DNA of 64,000 bases from JAGWRI01 sp963728785. GTDB taxonomy: Bacteria; Gemmatimonadota; Gemmatimonadetes; Gemmatimonadales; Gemmatimonadaceae. The translations under genes and the position numbers were made by a program. Shown in pieces: positions 9,098 through 17,949 of this stretch; positions within the stretch are counted from its first letter, which is position 1; the number at the start of each line of letters is the position of its first letter. Location: assembly GCA_963728785.1 (NCBI GenBank), contig CAVSKV010000004.1, positions 558,001 through 622,000 on the forward strand. The letters are read 5' to 3'. Below the pieces are notes generated by a model that was not told the DNA's origin, did no database searches, and saw only the letters and a list, made by a program, of their open reading frames with translations.

Positions 9098-9731
9098 CCA
9101 GGCACGCCGCGGCGGCGGCCAGCGTCCCCTCGCCGAGCGGCGGAAGGGGGCCACCGCGACGAGCGGGCGGAGCGGCGCGACGATGGCGCGCGGATCCACC
9201 CTCTGCATGACTATGGATTTTCTGGCGGCCGAGTTGACACCCGCCGAAATCACCGAGGTGCTGGGCCGCCTCGGACCGTCGGCGCGCCACGTCGTGGCTA
9301 CCACCACGGCCACTGACGACGTGCCGTTCCGGGTGGCTCTGGACTTGTGGCGCAGTGTCGACCGCCTGCTGCGCGACCGCGACCCCCAGTGGGTGGAACG
9401 GGCCGGCGCCTTTGCCATCGAGCAGGCGGGGCAGCGCCTGTACCGGGGCCTCCTGCGCAAGGCATCGCCCCTGGAGTTCCTCACGCAACAGATCTCCCTC
9501 TTCCAGCGATACTACCGGCCGGGGGACATGATCCTCATGGAGCAGACCGCCAACTCGGCGTCCACCCGGCTGCTCGGCTTCGCATCCACCGATGCGCTGT
9601 TCTGCCGCCGCCTCACCGGCGGCTGGCGCGCCGCGCTCGAGATCACCGGAGGGCGCAACGTCGCCGTCCACCATCCGCGATGCGTGAACGAGGGCGACCT
9701 GTTCTGCGAATGGTCGCTGGTGTGGGAGTAG
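9087..9731 (+). CDS. V4R-like (4-vinyl-reductase / DUF2378-type) small-molecule sensor protein
   Basis: 214 residues at most; the conserved part starts near MDFLAAELTPAEIT (ATG 9213), and starts at 9183, 9207 or 9213 are also possible. The C-terminal half resembles V4R domains. HPRCVNEGDLFCEW reproduces the Cys-x7-Cys pair that helps bind zinc in XylR/DmpR-type sensors, preceded by a GWRAALEI helix with a candidate glutamate ligand. V4R domains bind hydrophobic or aromatic small molecules and often act as ligand-sensing modules. No DNA-binding or catalytic domain is attached here, so it would act as a stand-alone sensor or carrier. It sits 10 bases ahead of a lactonase-like hydrolase. The family call is by motif only. 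Confidence 0.6.
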   Translation: MTADQARRGGGQRPLAERRKGATATSGRSGATMARGSTLCMTMDFLAAELTPAEITEVLGRLGPSARHVVATTTATDDVPFRVALDLWRSVDRLLRDRDPQWVERAGAFAIEQAGQRLYRGLLRKASPLEFLTQQISLFQRYYRPGDMILMEQTANSASTRLLGFASTDALFCRRLTGGWRAALEITGGRNVAVHHPRCVNEGDLFCEWSLVWE

Positions 9732-9741
9732 ACCCCAATCC

Positions 9742-10539
9742 ATGCCAATCGCCAAGCTCAACGAGATCGACGTCTATTACGAAGTGCACGGCGCCGGAGA
9801 GCCCGTGTTGCTCCTGCACGGGCTCGGTTCCAGCACCGAAGATTGGGAACCCGAGGTCGCGCGCCTCGCGGGCAACTGGCGGGTGATCACCTGCGACACG
9901 CGCGGGCACGGCCGCAGCTCCAAGCCGCGTGGACATTATACGCTTCTCCAGTTCGCCGCCGACACCGCGGGCTTGCTCGACCACCTGGCGTGCGGTCCGG
10001 CTCACGTCGTGGGCCTTTCCATGGGAGGGTGCATCGCCTTCCAACTCGCCGTCGACCGCCCCGACCTCGTGCGCTCCCTGGTCATCGTGAACAGCGGGCC
10101 CGAGATGATCCTGCGCACCTGGCGCGAGCGGTTGGCGATCCGGATGCGCGACGTGATCGTTCGCTTCTCGGGCATGCGCAAGATGGGCGAGGTGCTCGCA
10201 CCGCGCCTGCTGCCGGGCGACCGCCACGCCGAGTTGCAACGGCGCTTCGTCGAGCGCTGGGCGCGCAACGACGGCCGGGCCTACCTCGCGTCGCTGCACG
10301 CCATGATTGGGTGGAGCGTGGCGGCGCGGCTGGGGGAGATTCGCTGTCCGACCCTGATCGTGGCGTCGGAGTTCGACTATACGCCGACCAGCGCGAAGGA
10401 AGCGTACCTGCCGCGGATCGCGGGCGCCCAGTTGGCGGTGATCCCCAACGCGCACCACGCGGTGCCGATCGAGGATCCGGATGCGCTGAACAATGTGCTC
10501 GAACGCTTTCTGGATGGAGTCGCCAATGTCCGGGCGTGA
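9742..10539 (+). CDS. Alpha/beta hydrolase, 3-oxoadipate enol-lactonase-like
   Basis: A 265-residue alpha/beta hydrolase closest in look to 3-oxoadipate enol-lactonases (PcaD type). HGLGSSTEDW (26-35) forms the oxyanion region, GLSMGG gives the nucleophile Ser93, ASEFDYTP gives Asp212 and NAHHAVP gives His238 or His239, so the triad is complete. GGGAG upstream (in GTGTGGGAGTAG) serves as ribosome binding site. It overlaps the SDR gene by 14 bases. In a beta-ketoadipate-like pathway it would open an enol-lactone, but the other pathway enzymes are not in view, so the substrate is unknown. Confidence 0.82.
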   Translation: MPIAKLNEIDVYYEVHGAGEPVLLLHGLGSSTEDWEPEVARLAGNWRVITCDTRGHGRSSKPRGHYTLLQFAADTAGLLDHLACGPAHVVGLSMGGCIAFQLAVDRPDLVRSLVIVNSGPEMILRTWRERLAIRMRDVIVRFSGMRKMGEVLAPRLLPGDRHAELQRRFVERWARNDGRAYLASLHAMIGWSVAARLGEIRCPTLIVASEFDYTPTSAKEAYLPRIAGAQLAVIPNAHHAVPIEDPDALNNVLERFLDGVANVRA

Positions 10540-11383
10540 AGAAGGACGGCCGTGCCGGAAGCTGGACGGGCGCGTGGCGCTCGTGACCGGAGCAGGTCGC
10601 GGCATCGGCCGCGCCATCGCGTTGAAGCTCGCTTCCGAGGGGGCCCGCCTGGTGCTCAACGACCTGGACGAGACGCCGGCGGCGGAGACGGCCGACGCCG
10701 TTCGCGCCTTGGGGGCGGAAGCAGCCCTCTGCGTGGGGAGCGTGAGCGATCCGGCGTTCGGCCAGCGCTTCGTCGCCACGGCGCTGGAGCGCTTTGCCGC
10801 GCTCGACATCATCGTGAACAACGCCGGCTTCACCTGGGACAACGTCATCCAGAAGATGACCGACGAGCAGTTCCAGGCGATGCTGGACGTGCACGTGGTG
10901 GGCGCGTTCCGCATTCTACGCGCCGCTGCCGACCCGATCCGCCGGTTCGCCAAGGAGGAGGCGGCCAGCGGTCGCGAGGTGTTCCGGAAGGTCGTGAACA
11001 TCTCGTCGGTGTCGGGATTGGGGGGCAACGCCGGCCAAGTGAACTACGCCGCGGCCAAGGCCGCCCTCGTGGGCATCACGAAGACTCTCGCCAAGGAATG
11101 GGGCCGCTACCGCGTGAACGTGAACTGCGTGGCGTTTGGGTTCATACGCACGCGGATGACCCAACCCCTGGGCGCGGGAGTCTCGAGCATCGACGTCGCC
11201 GGCCACACGATTCCCTCGGGCGTGCAGCCCAAGCTCATCGAAGCGCTCGAAACGCAGATGATTCCGCTCGGCCGGCTCGGCACACCGGAGGAGGCGGCCG
11301 GTGGCGTGTACCTGTTCTGCGTACCCGAGAGCGATTACATCTCCGGGCAGGTGATCACCGTGGGCGGCGGCGTTCGGTTCTGA
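10526..11383 (+). CDS. SDR-family oxidoreductase, FabG-like
   Basis: A 285-residue classical short-chain dehydrogenase. The nucleotide-binding TGAGRGIG is at 21-28, NNAG at 98-101, the catalytic serine near 161 (NISSVSG), and YAAAK gives Tyr174 and Lys178. It would reduce a 3-oxoacyl substrate or oxidise a hydroxyacyl one with NAD(P)(H). It is longer than housekeeping FabG (about 245 residues) because of an insertion around 138-155. The start at 10526 is chosen for GGAG 7 bases upstream; ATGs at 10493 and 10514 are alternatives. It closes the 3.1-11.4 kb same-strand run. Confidence 0.88.
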   Translation: MSGREEGRPCRKLDGRVALVTGAGRGIGRAIALKLASEGARLVLNDLDETPAAETADAVRALGAEAALCVGSVSDPAFGQRFVATALERFAALDIIVNNAGFTWDNVIQKMTDEQFQAMLDVHVVGAFRILRAAADPIRRFAKEEAASGREVFRKVVNISSVSGLGGNAGQVNYAAAKAALVGITKTLAKEWGRYRVNVNCVAFGFIRTRMTQPLGAGVSSIDVAGHTIPSGVQPKLIEALETQMIPLGRLGTPEEAAGGVYLFCVPESDYISGQVITVGGGVRF

Positions 11384-11399
11384 AACCGGGGAGCGCGGT

Positions 11400-11417
11400 C
11401 GCGGGCCGAGCCCCGCG
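11400..11417. terminator. Weak hairpin between convergent genes
   Basis: CGCGGG (11400-11405) pairs with CCCGCG (11412-11417) around a 6-base loop, in the 39 bases between the SDR stop and the permease stop. There is no T-run. It could help terminate either strand. Confidence 0.25.
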
Positions 11418-11422
11418 CCGGG

Positions 11423-13885
11423 CTACTCGGTCCGCAGCGCGGTCAGCGGATCGACGGCACTCGCCCGCCGGGCCGGCCACCAGACGGCCACCAACGCGAC
11501 GGCCGTCAGCACCAGCGGCACGCTCACGAAGACCAGCGGGTCGTACTGCTTGACGCCGAACAGCAGTGTGGCGAGCAGCCGCGTGAGCGCGAACGACGCG
11601 CCCACGCCCACCACCACGCCCAGCAGCGCCAGCCGCATCCCCTGCGCCACGACCATGGTCTTCACCCGGGAGCCGTCGGCGCCGAGGGCGAGCCGGATGC
11701 CGATCTCCTGCGTGCGCTGCTCCACGGTGTAGGCCATGAGTCCGTAGATCCCGATCGCCGCCAGCAACAGCGCGCTCGCGCCGAACACGGTCATCAGCCA
11801 CATGTTGAACCGCTGGCGCGACGTGGACTGTTGCACCACCTGGTCCATGGAGGCGATGTCCGACACGGGCAGTCCGGTGGCGGCGCGCAGGGCCTCCTCG
11901 ATCTTGCTGCTCAACGGCATCGGCGGCGTGCGGGTGCGCACCACCCACGCCATGGGGGACAACCCCGAGTTGAGCTGATTCACGGCGTCGGCGGTCTGCG
12001 CCTGCGGCACGAACATGCGCGGGCCCGGATCGCTATTCAGTCCATTGTCGCGACTGTCGCCCACGATCCCGATCACCTGGCGCTCGGGCTCGCTGTCGAA
12101 CTGCTTCATCACTCCGTGCCCGATGGTCATGTGGGCGCCGAGCGCGTCGCCCTTGGGCCAGAACTGCTTGGCCATGGCTTCGTTGATGATCACCACGGGC
12201 GTGGCCTGCGCGTCGTCCCGGTCGGTGAACGTGCGGCCGCGTTTGAGCGGGATCTTGAACACTTCGAAATAGCCCGACGACACGGTCACCCACGACGCCC
12301 CGCCGCTGTACGGCCCGTTGGTGAGCGGCGCGCCGGTGATGGTGAAGGGCAGCCCGTAGCCGCCCTGCAGCGGCACGCAGCAGGTGGCGCTCGCCAGTTC
12401 CACGCCCGGGATGGCCTCCACCCGCTGCACGCCGTCGCGCACTGCCAGCGCCACCGCTTCCGTGGTAGTCCACCGCTGGCCGGTGAGCGACATCCGCATG
12501 GTGAGCACGTTGTGCGCGTCGAACCCGGGGTCCACGTTGGACAGCGCGAGGTCGGTGCGGATGAGCAGCGCCGAGCCCACGAGCAGCACCAGCGCCAGCG
12601 CGATCTCGGTGACGATGAACACGCTCCGCGCCTTATTGTGCCGGAACCCCGACCCGGTGCGCGAGCCGCCCTCCTTGAACGTCTCGGCGAGATCGGTGCG
12701 CGAGCTGGCCAGCGCCGGGATGAGTCCGAACACGAGCCCCGTGCCCAGCGCCACGACGAGGGTGAACAGGAGCACCCGCCAGTCGAGGCCCACGCCGGCG
12801 CCGTTGGGCCCGATGCGCGGCAGGCCCGCCGTGTTCACCGAGAGCAGCGCTCGGATGCCCAGGGCGCCGAGCGCGAGCCCGAGCGTCCCGCCGGCGAGGG
12901 CGAGCACCACGCTCTCGGTGAGCAGCTGCCTGACGATCCGGCCGCGCGAGCCGCCGAGCGCGGCGCGAATGGCGATCTCGCGCTTGCGCCCCGTGGCCTG
13001 GGCGAGCAGCAGGTTGGCCACGTTGGCGCAGGCGATGAGGAGCACGAACCCCACGGCTCCCAGCAGCACGTACAGCGATTTGCGCGCGTTGGCCACGAGC
13101 GCGTCGCCGATGCCGATGGCGTAGAACGCGCCCCCCTTGCCGATGGCGTTTGGATACGTGTTCGAATATGGGGCGGTGGCGTGCGCCAGCTCCGCGTTGG
13201 CCTGGGCCAGCGCGACGCCCGGCTTGAGCCGGCCGCCGACGGTGAAGTAGTGGCCCTGGTCGGTGGTGTTGGGGTCGAACTGGAAGGGCATGATGACGTC
13301 GGGGGTGGCCCCGAAGTCGCTGAAGTCGAAGCGGTCGAGCACGCCGGTCACCGTGTACGGGTCGCCTCCCAGCGAGATGGACTTGCCGACGATCTGCGGA
13401 TCGCGGTTGAACTCCCGTTGCCATAATCCTTTGCTGATGACCACGAAACGCCCGGCGTTGGGCTGGTCTTCCTGCTCGGTGAACGGGCCGCCGACCATGG
13501 TGCGGGCGCCGAACAGCGCGAAGAAACCGGCCGACACGTCGGCGGACTTGAACTGCTCGGGGAACTTGCCGCCGGTGTAGTTCATGAATCCGGTGTTGAA
13601 CGCCGCCACGTCGCTGAGCACGGCCGTCTGCTTGCGCCAGTACTCGAACTTGGCCGGCGAGCCGGCCAAGTTCTGCCCCTGCGGTGATTTCACGCCGAGC
13701 AGCACCATGCGGCCGGGCGCCGGGTAGGGCAGGGGCCGGAGCAGCACGGCGTCGACCACGGAGAAGATCGCGGTGTTGGCGCCGATCCCCAGCGCCAGCG
13801 CGGCGACGGCGGCGAACACGAATCCGGGACTCTTTCGGAACATCCGGAAGGCGTGCTTGAGGTCCTGCAGGAGCGTCTCGAACAT
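11423..13885 (-). CDS. ABC-type permease, MacB/FtsX family (orphan ADOP-type)
   Basis: An 820-residue membrane protein with two MacB periplasmic core plus FtsX permease units, the duplicated orphan permease layout common in Acidobacteria and Gemmatimonadota. The N-terminus (LLQDLKHAFRMFRKSPGF, then a transmembrane helix with LALGIGANTAIFSVVDAVLL) and the C-terminus (PARRASAVDPLTALRTE) are diagnostic. About eight membrane helices are visible, four per half. No ATPase gene adjoins it, so any partner ATPase is elsewhere. Such permeases are thought to move peptides, lipids or lipoproteins by mechanotransmission. The ATG at 13885 gives the standard N-terminus; the in-frame extension to 14104 is Arg/Gly-rich and rejected. 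Confidence 0.9.
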   Translation of the reverse strand: MFETLLQDLKHAFRMFRKSPGFVFAAVAALALGIGANTAIFSVVDAVLLRPLPYPAPGRMVLLGVKSPQGQNLAGSPAKFEYWRKQTAVLSDVAAFNTGFMNYTGGKFPEQFKSADVSAGFFALFGARTMVGGPFTEQEDQPNAGRFVVISKGLWQREFNRDPQIVGKSISLGGDPYTVTGVLDRFDFSDFGATPDVIMPFQFDPNTTDQGHYFTVGGRLKPGVALAQANAELAHATAPYSNTYPNAIGKGGAFYAIGIGDALVANARKSLYVLLGAVGFVLLIACANVANLLLAQATGRKREIAIRAALGGSRGRIVRQLLTESVVLALAGGTLGLALGALGIRALLSVNTAGLPRIGPNGAGVGLDWRVLLFTLVVALGTGLVFGLIPALASSRTDLAETFKEGGSRTGSGFRHNKARSVFIVTEIALALVLLVGSALLIRTDLALSNVDPGFDAHNVLTMRMSLTGQRWTTTEAVALAVRDGVQRVEAIPGVELASATCCVPLQGGYGLPFTITGAPLTNGPYSGGASWVTVSSGYFEVFKIPLKRGRTFTDRDDAQATPVVIINEAMAKQFWPKGDALGAHMTIGHGVMKQFDSEPERQVIGIVGDSRDNGLNSDPGPRMFVPQAQTADAVNQLNSGLSPMAWVVRTRTPPMPLSSKIEEALRAATGLPVSDIASMDQVVQQSTSRQRFNMWLMTVFGASALLLAAIGIYGLMAYTVEQRTQEIGIRLALGADGSRVKTMVVAQGMRLALLGVVVGVGASFALTRLLATLLFGVKQYDPLVFVSVPLVLTAVALVAVWWPARRASAVDPLTALRTE

Positions 13886-13985
13886 CGGCGGGCCCGCGGC
13901 GTGAAGGTGAAGTTCGCGAGTGACGGCTGGACGGGGCCCTCGTCGAGTGGCCCGCCTTTGGAAACCCCCACCGGGCGAAAGGTTG

Positions 13986-14006
13986 CCCCGCGCCCGGCGC
14001 GCGGGG
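13986..14006 (-). terminator. Hairpin terminator downstream of the MFS gene
   Basis: CCCCGCGC (13986-13993) pairs perfectly with GCGCGGGG (13999-14006) around a 5-base loop. Read on the minus strand the hairpin is followed by CAACCTTTCG. It lies about 55 bases past the stop of the MFS gene, so it probably ends the phosphatase-MFS transcript before the permease gene. Confidence 0.45.
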
Positions 14007-14060
14007 TGGCCGCCCACCACGGCCCGATGGGCGCGAACCCCTGCGCGTCGAGCCACGGCG

Positions 14061-15302
14061 TCAAGCCGGCCGAGCGGCGGTGCGGCGGTTCGCCACGTAC
14101 CCACCCCCGGCCGCCAGCAGGCACACGAGGCCGCCGAGCGCGATCGGCGCCCGTGCGCCCGCTACGTCGGCCAGCCGGCCGAGCAGCGGGCCCCCCACCA
14201 GCGCGGTGCCGCCCATGAGCACGGTCTGCAGCGCCAACACCCGGCCGTGCATGTCGCGCCGCGTTTCCACCTGCGCGATGACCGTGGTCGCCGTCATGTA
14301 GACAATGCTCGCCATGCCCACCAGGAACACCGCCGGCACCGCAAAGGCGACAGTGGGCGCCGCGGCGAGCAGCAGCATCGCCGCGCCCAGCGCCGCCGCG
14401 CCGAGGATGACGTGCCGCAGCTGCACCATGCCGCGATGCGCCACGACGAGCGCGCTCACCACGGCGCCCAGGCTGAATACGGAATAGAGAAGGGTGAACA
14501 TCAATTCCGTGCTGTGGAGAGAACGGGTGACCAGCAGCGGCAACGTGACGCGGAAATTGAACGAGAACATGCCCACGGCCGCGAACATCGCGAAGCTGAT
14601 GGCCAGGAAGGGCAGCGACGCCACGTAGCGTATGCCCTCGCGCACCTCACCCCGCGTGCGCGCTTTGGGCGGCTGCCGGAACAGTTCGGCGGCTCGCATC
14701 ATCACGAGGCAGACGAGCACCGCCACGTACGACGCGGCGTCGAGCGTGAAGCACCATCCGAACCCCAACGTCACGGCCAGCACGCCGGCCAGCGTGGGCC
14801 CGACGATGCGCGACAGGTTGACGATAGTGCTGTACAACACGACGGCGTTGGGAATGTCCGGCAGCGGCACCATCTCGGCCACGAACGACCGCCGCAGCGG
14901 ATTGTCGAACGCCAGCAGAATGCCGCCCCAGAGGGCGAGGGCGTACAGTCCCCAGAGCGAGGGGTGCGGCGTGAACGCCAGCACGGCGAGCCCCACCGAC
15001 TGCGCCATCTCCAGGCTCTGCGTCCAGAGCAGCATGCGCCGCTTGTCCGACCGGTCGGCGATCGCGCCCGCCCATGCCCCCAGAAAGAGCATCGGCCCGA
15101 ACTGGCAGGCCGATAGCACTCCCACCGCGAACCCGCTGCCGGTGATCCTGAGCACGAGCAGGATCAGGGCGACGTTGGTGAGCCAGTTGCCGGTGTTCGA
15201 GATCAGCTGCCCGATGAAGAACAGCCGGAAGTTGCGGGTGGCGAGGGAGTGGAAGGTCCTCGTCAGGGTCCGGTGGAAGCGGCCGCGGGTCGGCGTGTTC
15301 AC
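14061..15302 (-). CDS. MFS transporter, EntS/MFS_3-like exporter
   Basis: A 413-residue major facilitator protein with about 12 membrane helices. NFRLFFIGQLISNTGNW near the N-terminus and the loop ADRSDKRRM after helix 2 are typical of the MFS_3 group, which includes the enterobactin exporter EntS. It likely pumps a small hydrophobic or siderophore-like compound out of the cytoplasm. The GTG start overlaps the phosphatase stop by 4 bases (GTGA on the minus strand), so the two genes are translationally coupled. Longer in-frame sequence to 15425 is Arg-rich and lies inside the phosphatase gene. Confidence 0.86.
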   Translation of the reverse strand: MNTPTRGRFHRTLTRTFHSLATRNFRLFFIGQLISNTGNWLTNVALILLVLRITGSGFAVGVLSACQFGPMLFLGAWAGAIADRSDKRRMLLWTQSLEMAQSVGLAVLAFTPHPSLWGLYALALWGGILLAFDNPLRRSFVAEMVPLPDIPNAVVLYSTIVNLSRIVGPTLAGVLAVTLGFGWCFTLDAASYVAVLVCLVMMRAAELFRQPPKARTRGEVREGIRYVASLPFLAISFAMFAAVGMFSFNFRVTLPLLVTRSLHSTELMFTLLYSVFSLGAVVSALVVAHRGMVQLRHVILGAAALGAAMLLLAAAPTVAFAVPAVFLVGMASIVYMTATTVIAQVETRRDMHGRVLALQTVLMGGTALVGGPLLGRLADVAGARAPIALGGLVCLLAAGGGYVANRRTAARPA

Positions 15303-15898
15303 TTCATCGACTTGCCGCAATCCGGGGCGACGGGCGTCGGCTTCCCGTACCGGGCCTTCACGACGGTTGCGTCGCCCGGGCCCCTCAGGGTCACGATGAA
15401 CATCGCGTCGTACTCGTCGTCGCACAGCTCCGCGGGCCGGTCGGCGCCAAGCGCCGCGACGATGTCGGCCGCCGTGTTGCTGTGCCCGACCACGAGCACC
15501 GTGCCGCCGGCGTGTTGCAGCACCGCTTCGGCTACGGCTTTGGCGTGATTGGCCACGGGCGATGTGGTCGCCAGCGGCTCACGCATCGCGCGGAATTCCA
15601 AGGCGGTGGGGTCGCCAGTCTGGCGTGACCGTAGCCACTGCGTGGTGATCACGGCCGTCACGCCGGCACCTTTCAGAGCGATGGCCAGCGCCTCGGCACG
15701 CGCGCGACCTTCGGCGGTGAGCGGCGGATCGCCGGCCGGTTGCGCCGCCTTCTCGGCGTGACGCACCACGATGACGGTGGTGATCGGGAATCCCGCCGTC
15801 GCGCGTGGTGGCCCCGGATATTGCGCAAAGCTCGTGGCCGCGCTGGCGCCGAGCGCGATCAGGCAGAGCAGGCCCCGCGCAAACGTTCGACGATCCAT
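15299..15898 (-). CDS. Exported histidine phosphatase family protein
   Basis: A 199-residue branch-1 histidine phosphatase (phosphoglycerate-mutase fold). A twin-arginine-like or Sec signal (MDRRTFARGLLCLIALGASAA) is followed by VVRHAEK, giving the phosphorylated His47 with Arg46. Arg90 or Arg92 and the second histidine His139 (VVGHSNT) complete the site. It would remove phosphate from a small molecule or protein outside the cytoplasm. It precedes and overlaps an MFS exporter gene. The start at 15898 places the signal peptide correctly, with GGGGG just upstream; an earlier GTG at 15931 adds a non-hydrophobic leader. Confidence 0.84.
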   Translation of the reverse strand: MDRRTFARGLLCLIALGASAATSFAQYPGPPRATAGFPITTVIVVRHAEKAAQPAGDPPLTAEGRARAEALAIALKGAGVTAVITTQWLRSRQTGDPTALEFRAMREPLATTSPVANHAKAVAEAVLQHAGGTVLVVGHSNTAADIVAALGADRPAELCDDEYDAMFIVTLRGPGDATVVKARYGKPTPVAPDCGKSMK

Positions 15899-15997
15899 CT
15901 GGTACCCCCGGGGCCTTTGATTGTTTACCAATAGTGTGCAGAAGCCGAACTCGGCGTGGCTCCGCTGCCGAAGCCGTGCGAGATCCTCCGCGCAAAT

Positions 15998-16759
15998 CTA
16001 CGCAGGCTTCGGCGCCCGAGGCTGCTGGAGCTCCTCCCCGAACAGCGCCAGCATGGTCTTCCAGTGCCGCTCGGCCTCGTCCTTGTCGTACACCGGCAGA
16101 TCGGCCATCGTGAAGCCGTGCGCTGCGTGATACAACTCGATCGTGTGCGGCACCTTGGCATCGGTAAGCGACTTTTCGAGCAGCGCTCGCTGGGGCTCCT
16201 GGAACCCGTTGTCGTTCTCGGCGTACCCCACGTACACGTGGGCCCGGATCTTCGGCGCCAGCACGTGAGGACTGTCGGCCGCATCGGTGGCCAGACGGCC
16301 GCCGTGGTACGACGCCGCGGCGCGCACGCGGTCGGGGTCGCGCCCCGCGGCGGCCAGCGCGGCGCTTCCGCCCATGCAATAGCCCACCGTGCCGATTCTC
16401 GTCGCGTCCGCCGCCGGATCGGCATCCACGTACGTGTTGATCGCCTGCGTGTCGGCGGCCAACCCCGCCTGCGTCACTGACTTGATCAGCTCCATCAGCT
16501 TGGCGCGCGCCTCGGGATTGCCGAACACCGTGGCCCCGTCGAACGGCGGGTACGACCCTGATCTATAGAAAAGGTCGGGGAGCACCACGTAATACCCGTG
16601 CGCCGCGAGGCGCCGCGCCATCTCGAACAGCGTGGGCCGGATGGCGACGCCGTCCATATAGAAGATCACCACGGGCCAGGGTCCGGCGCCGTCGGGGTGA
16701 TACATGCGCGTCGGCATGACGCCGTCAGGCGTGGTCAGCTGGATGGTCGCTTCGATCAT
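15998..16759 (-). CDS. Dienelactone hydrolase family protein
   Basis: A 253-residue alpha/beta hydrolase of the dienelactone hydrolase family. The nucleophile is Cys128 in GYCMGG, the acid Asp183 in YAENDNG and the histidine His214 in HAAHGF, matching the Cys-Asp-His triad that is known for this family. No signal peptide is present. In chlorocatechol pathways the enzyme opens dienelactone, but many family members act on other esters or lactones. GAGGA 6 bases before the ATG supports the start. It is separated from the phosphatase gene by about 100 bases and may be its own unit. Confidence 0.87.
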   Translation of the reverse strand: MIEATIQLTTPDGVMPTRMYHPDGAGPWPVVIFYMDGVAIRPTLFEMARRLAAHGYYVVLPDLFYRSGSYPPFDGATVFGNPEARAKLMELIKSVTQAGLAADTQAINTYVDADPAADATRIGTVGYCMGGSAALAAAGRDPDRVRAAASYHGGRLATDAADSPHVLAPKIRAHVYVGYAENDNGFQEPQRALLEKSLTDAKVPHTIELYHAAHGFTMADLPVYDKDEAERHWKTMLALFGEELQQPRAPKPA

Positions 16760-16845
16760 TCGAGGTCCTCGGCGTAGATTGACCGACGCGCCCCGATGCG
16801 CGCCGGCCCTAGTTCGCGGTAACCTTCCGCGCCGCGCTCGCCGAA

Positions 16846-17790
16846 CTACGGCGCCAGCACCGCCAGTACGAGCTGCGCGTTCTCGCGCGTCGTGCCCTCA
16901 TAGTAGAACACGTAGACCTTGTGCGTCTTCTCGTCCACGCCGCAAGTGCGCGCCCCGCCGCCCGTGGGCACCTTCTCCACCATCGAGAACTTGTCCGGGC
17001 TGTCCTCGTGAATGACGGTCATCGTGCTGTCCACGCGGTTGGGATTGAAGGCGAGCTTGGTCACCGGGTCGAAGCAGTTCATGTCGGCCCGGCTCGGGAC
17101 GCCGATCCTGGCGACCACGTTACCGTTGTCGGCGTTGACCACCATCACGTTCGTGTCGCACGCCATGAACAGCCGGCGGGTCCTGGTGTCCATGGAGAGC
17201 CCCTGCGCGTGCCCGCAGTTCGGGATCTTGAAGGTGGGGCCGATCTTGTAGGTGCGCGTGTCGACGCGCTGCACGAACCCGGAATCCTCCACGTTCAGGA
17301 ACAGATATCCCTTGCCGTCGGCCACTCCGGATTCCAGCCCGTCGCCGATCGTCGTCTTCCCGATCAGCTTGCCCGTGCGCATGTCCACCTCCCACGCGTT
17401 CTCGCCTTCCCACGTGAAGGCCTTCTGCGTGACCGGGTCGTAGCGAATCCCGTCGCCGTGAGCGTCGACGTGCCCGGTGACGGCCAGCGTTTTCAGATCG
17501 AACACCACGCCATTGCGCACGAGCCCGCGGTTCGGGCCATTGGCAATTGCGTAACCGCCGCCCCCGCCGGCGACGGTGCCGATCACGGTGTCGCGATCCA
17601 CGTCGATGACGTTATCACCCAATCCGTAAAGACGGCGGCCGATGGGATCCACGAGCACGTAGTCGGCGCGCGCGTGACCGAGGTTGAGCGTCTTGACCAC
17701 GTGGTAGTGGACCTTCTGGGCGGCGAGGTCGGATGCGGCGAGCATCGAGAGGGCGCACGCGGCGAGTGCGGCAACACGAAATCGAGACAC
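16846..17790 (-). CDS. Exported YncE/YVTN-type beta-propeller protein
   Basis: A 314-residue secreted protein. A signal peptide spans residues 1-25 (RVAALAACALSMLAASDLAA). The rest repeats blades of about 40-45 residues such as VVNADNGNVVARIGVP, VFDLKTLAVTGHVDA and VDMRTGKLIGKTTIG, as in YVTN-family seven-bladed propellers. Catalysis is not indicated; such proteins bind ligands or surfaces. The start is the GTG at 17790, which has AGGAG 5 bases upstream; the longer frame to 17883 places the signal peptide 31 residues in and is less likely. It is transcribed alone on the minus strand. Confidence 0.8.
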   Translation of the reverse strand: MSRFRVAALAACALSMLAASDLAAQKVHYHVVKTLNLGHARADYVLVDPIGRRLYGLGDNVIDVDRDTVIGTVAGGGGGYAIANGPNRGLVRNGVVFDLKTLAVTGHVDAHGDGIRYDPVTQKAFTWEGENAWEVDMRTGKLIGKTTIGDGLESGVADGKGYLFLNVEDSGFVQRVDTRTYKIGPTFKIPNCGHAQGLSMDTRTRRLFMACDTNVMVVNADNGNVVARIGVPSRADMNCFDPVTKLAFNPNRVDSTMTVIHEDSPDKFSMVEKVPTGGGARTCGVDEKTHKVYVFYYEGTTRENAQLVLAVLAP

Positions 17791-17949
17791 GACAGCTCCT
17801 GGAAGAGAGGGCTTCGGGAATTGGAGCGAGTGACTCCGCGGGGGGCACAGGATCACCGCATCGTGGAGGGCAGGGCCTTCCACGAACGAAAACCTATATG
17901 TGCGAACCTTCCACCAGGATGACAGCGGCCGGGCCGCCGGCCGCCGGCT

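Noticed and set aside
11831..13426. A 531-codon plus-strand open frame opposite the permease
   Set aside because: It is composed of Arg/His/Ala-rich sequence without motifs; the minus strand encodes a clear MacB/FtsX permease.
13886..14104. N-terminal extension of the permease at 11.4 kb
   Set aside because: The extra 73 codons are Arg/Gly/Pro-rich with no helix; family proteins start at the LLQDL segment.
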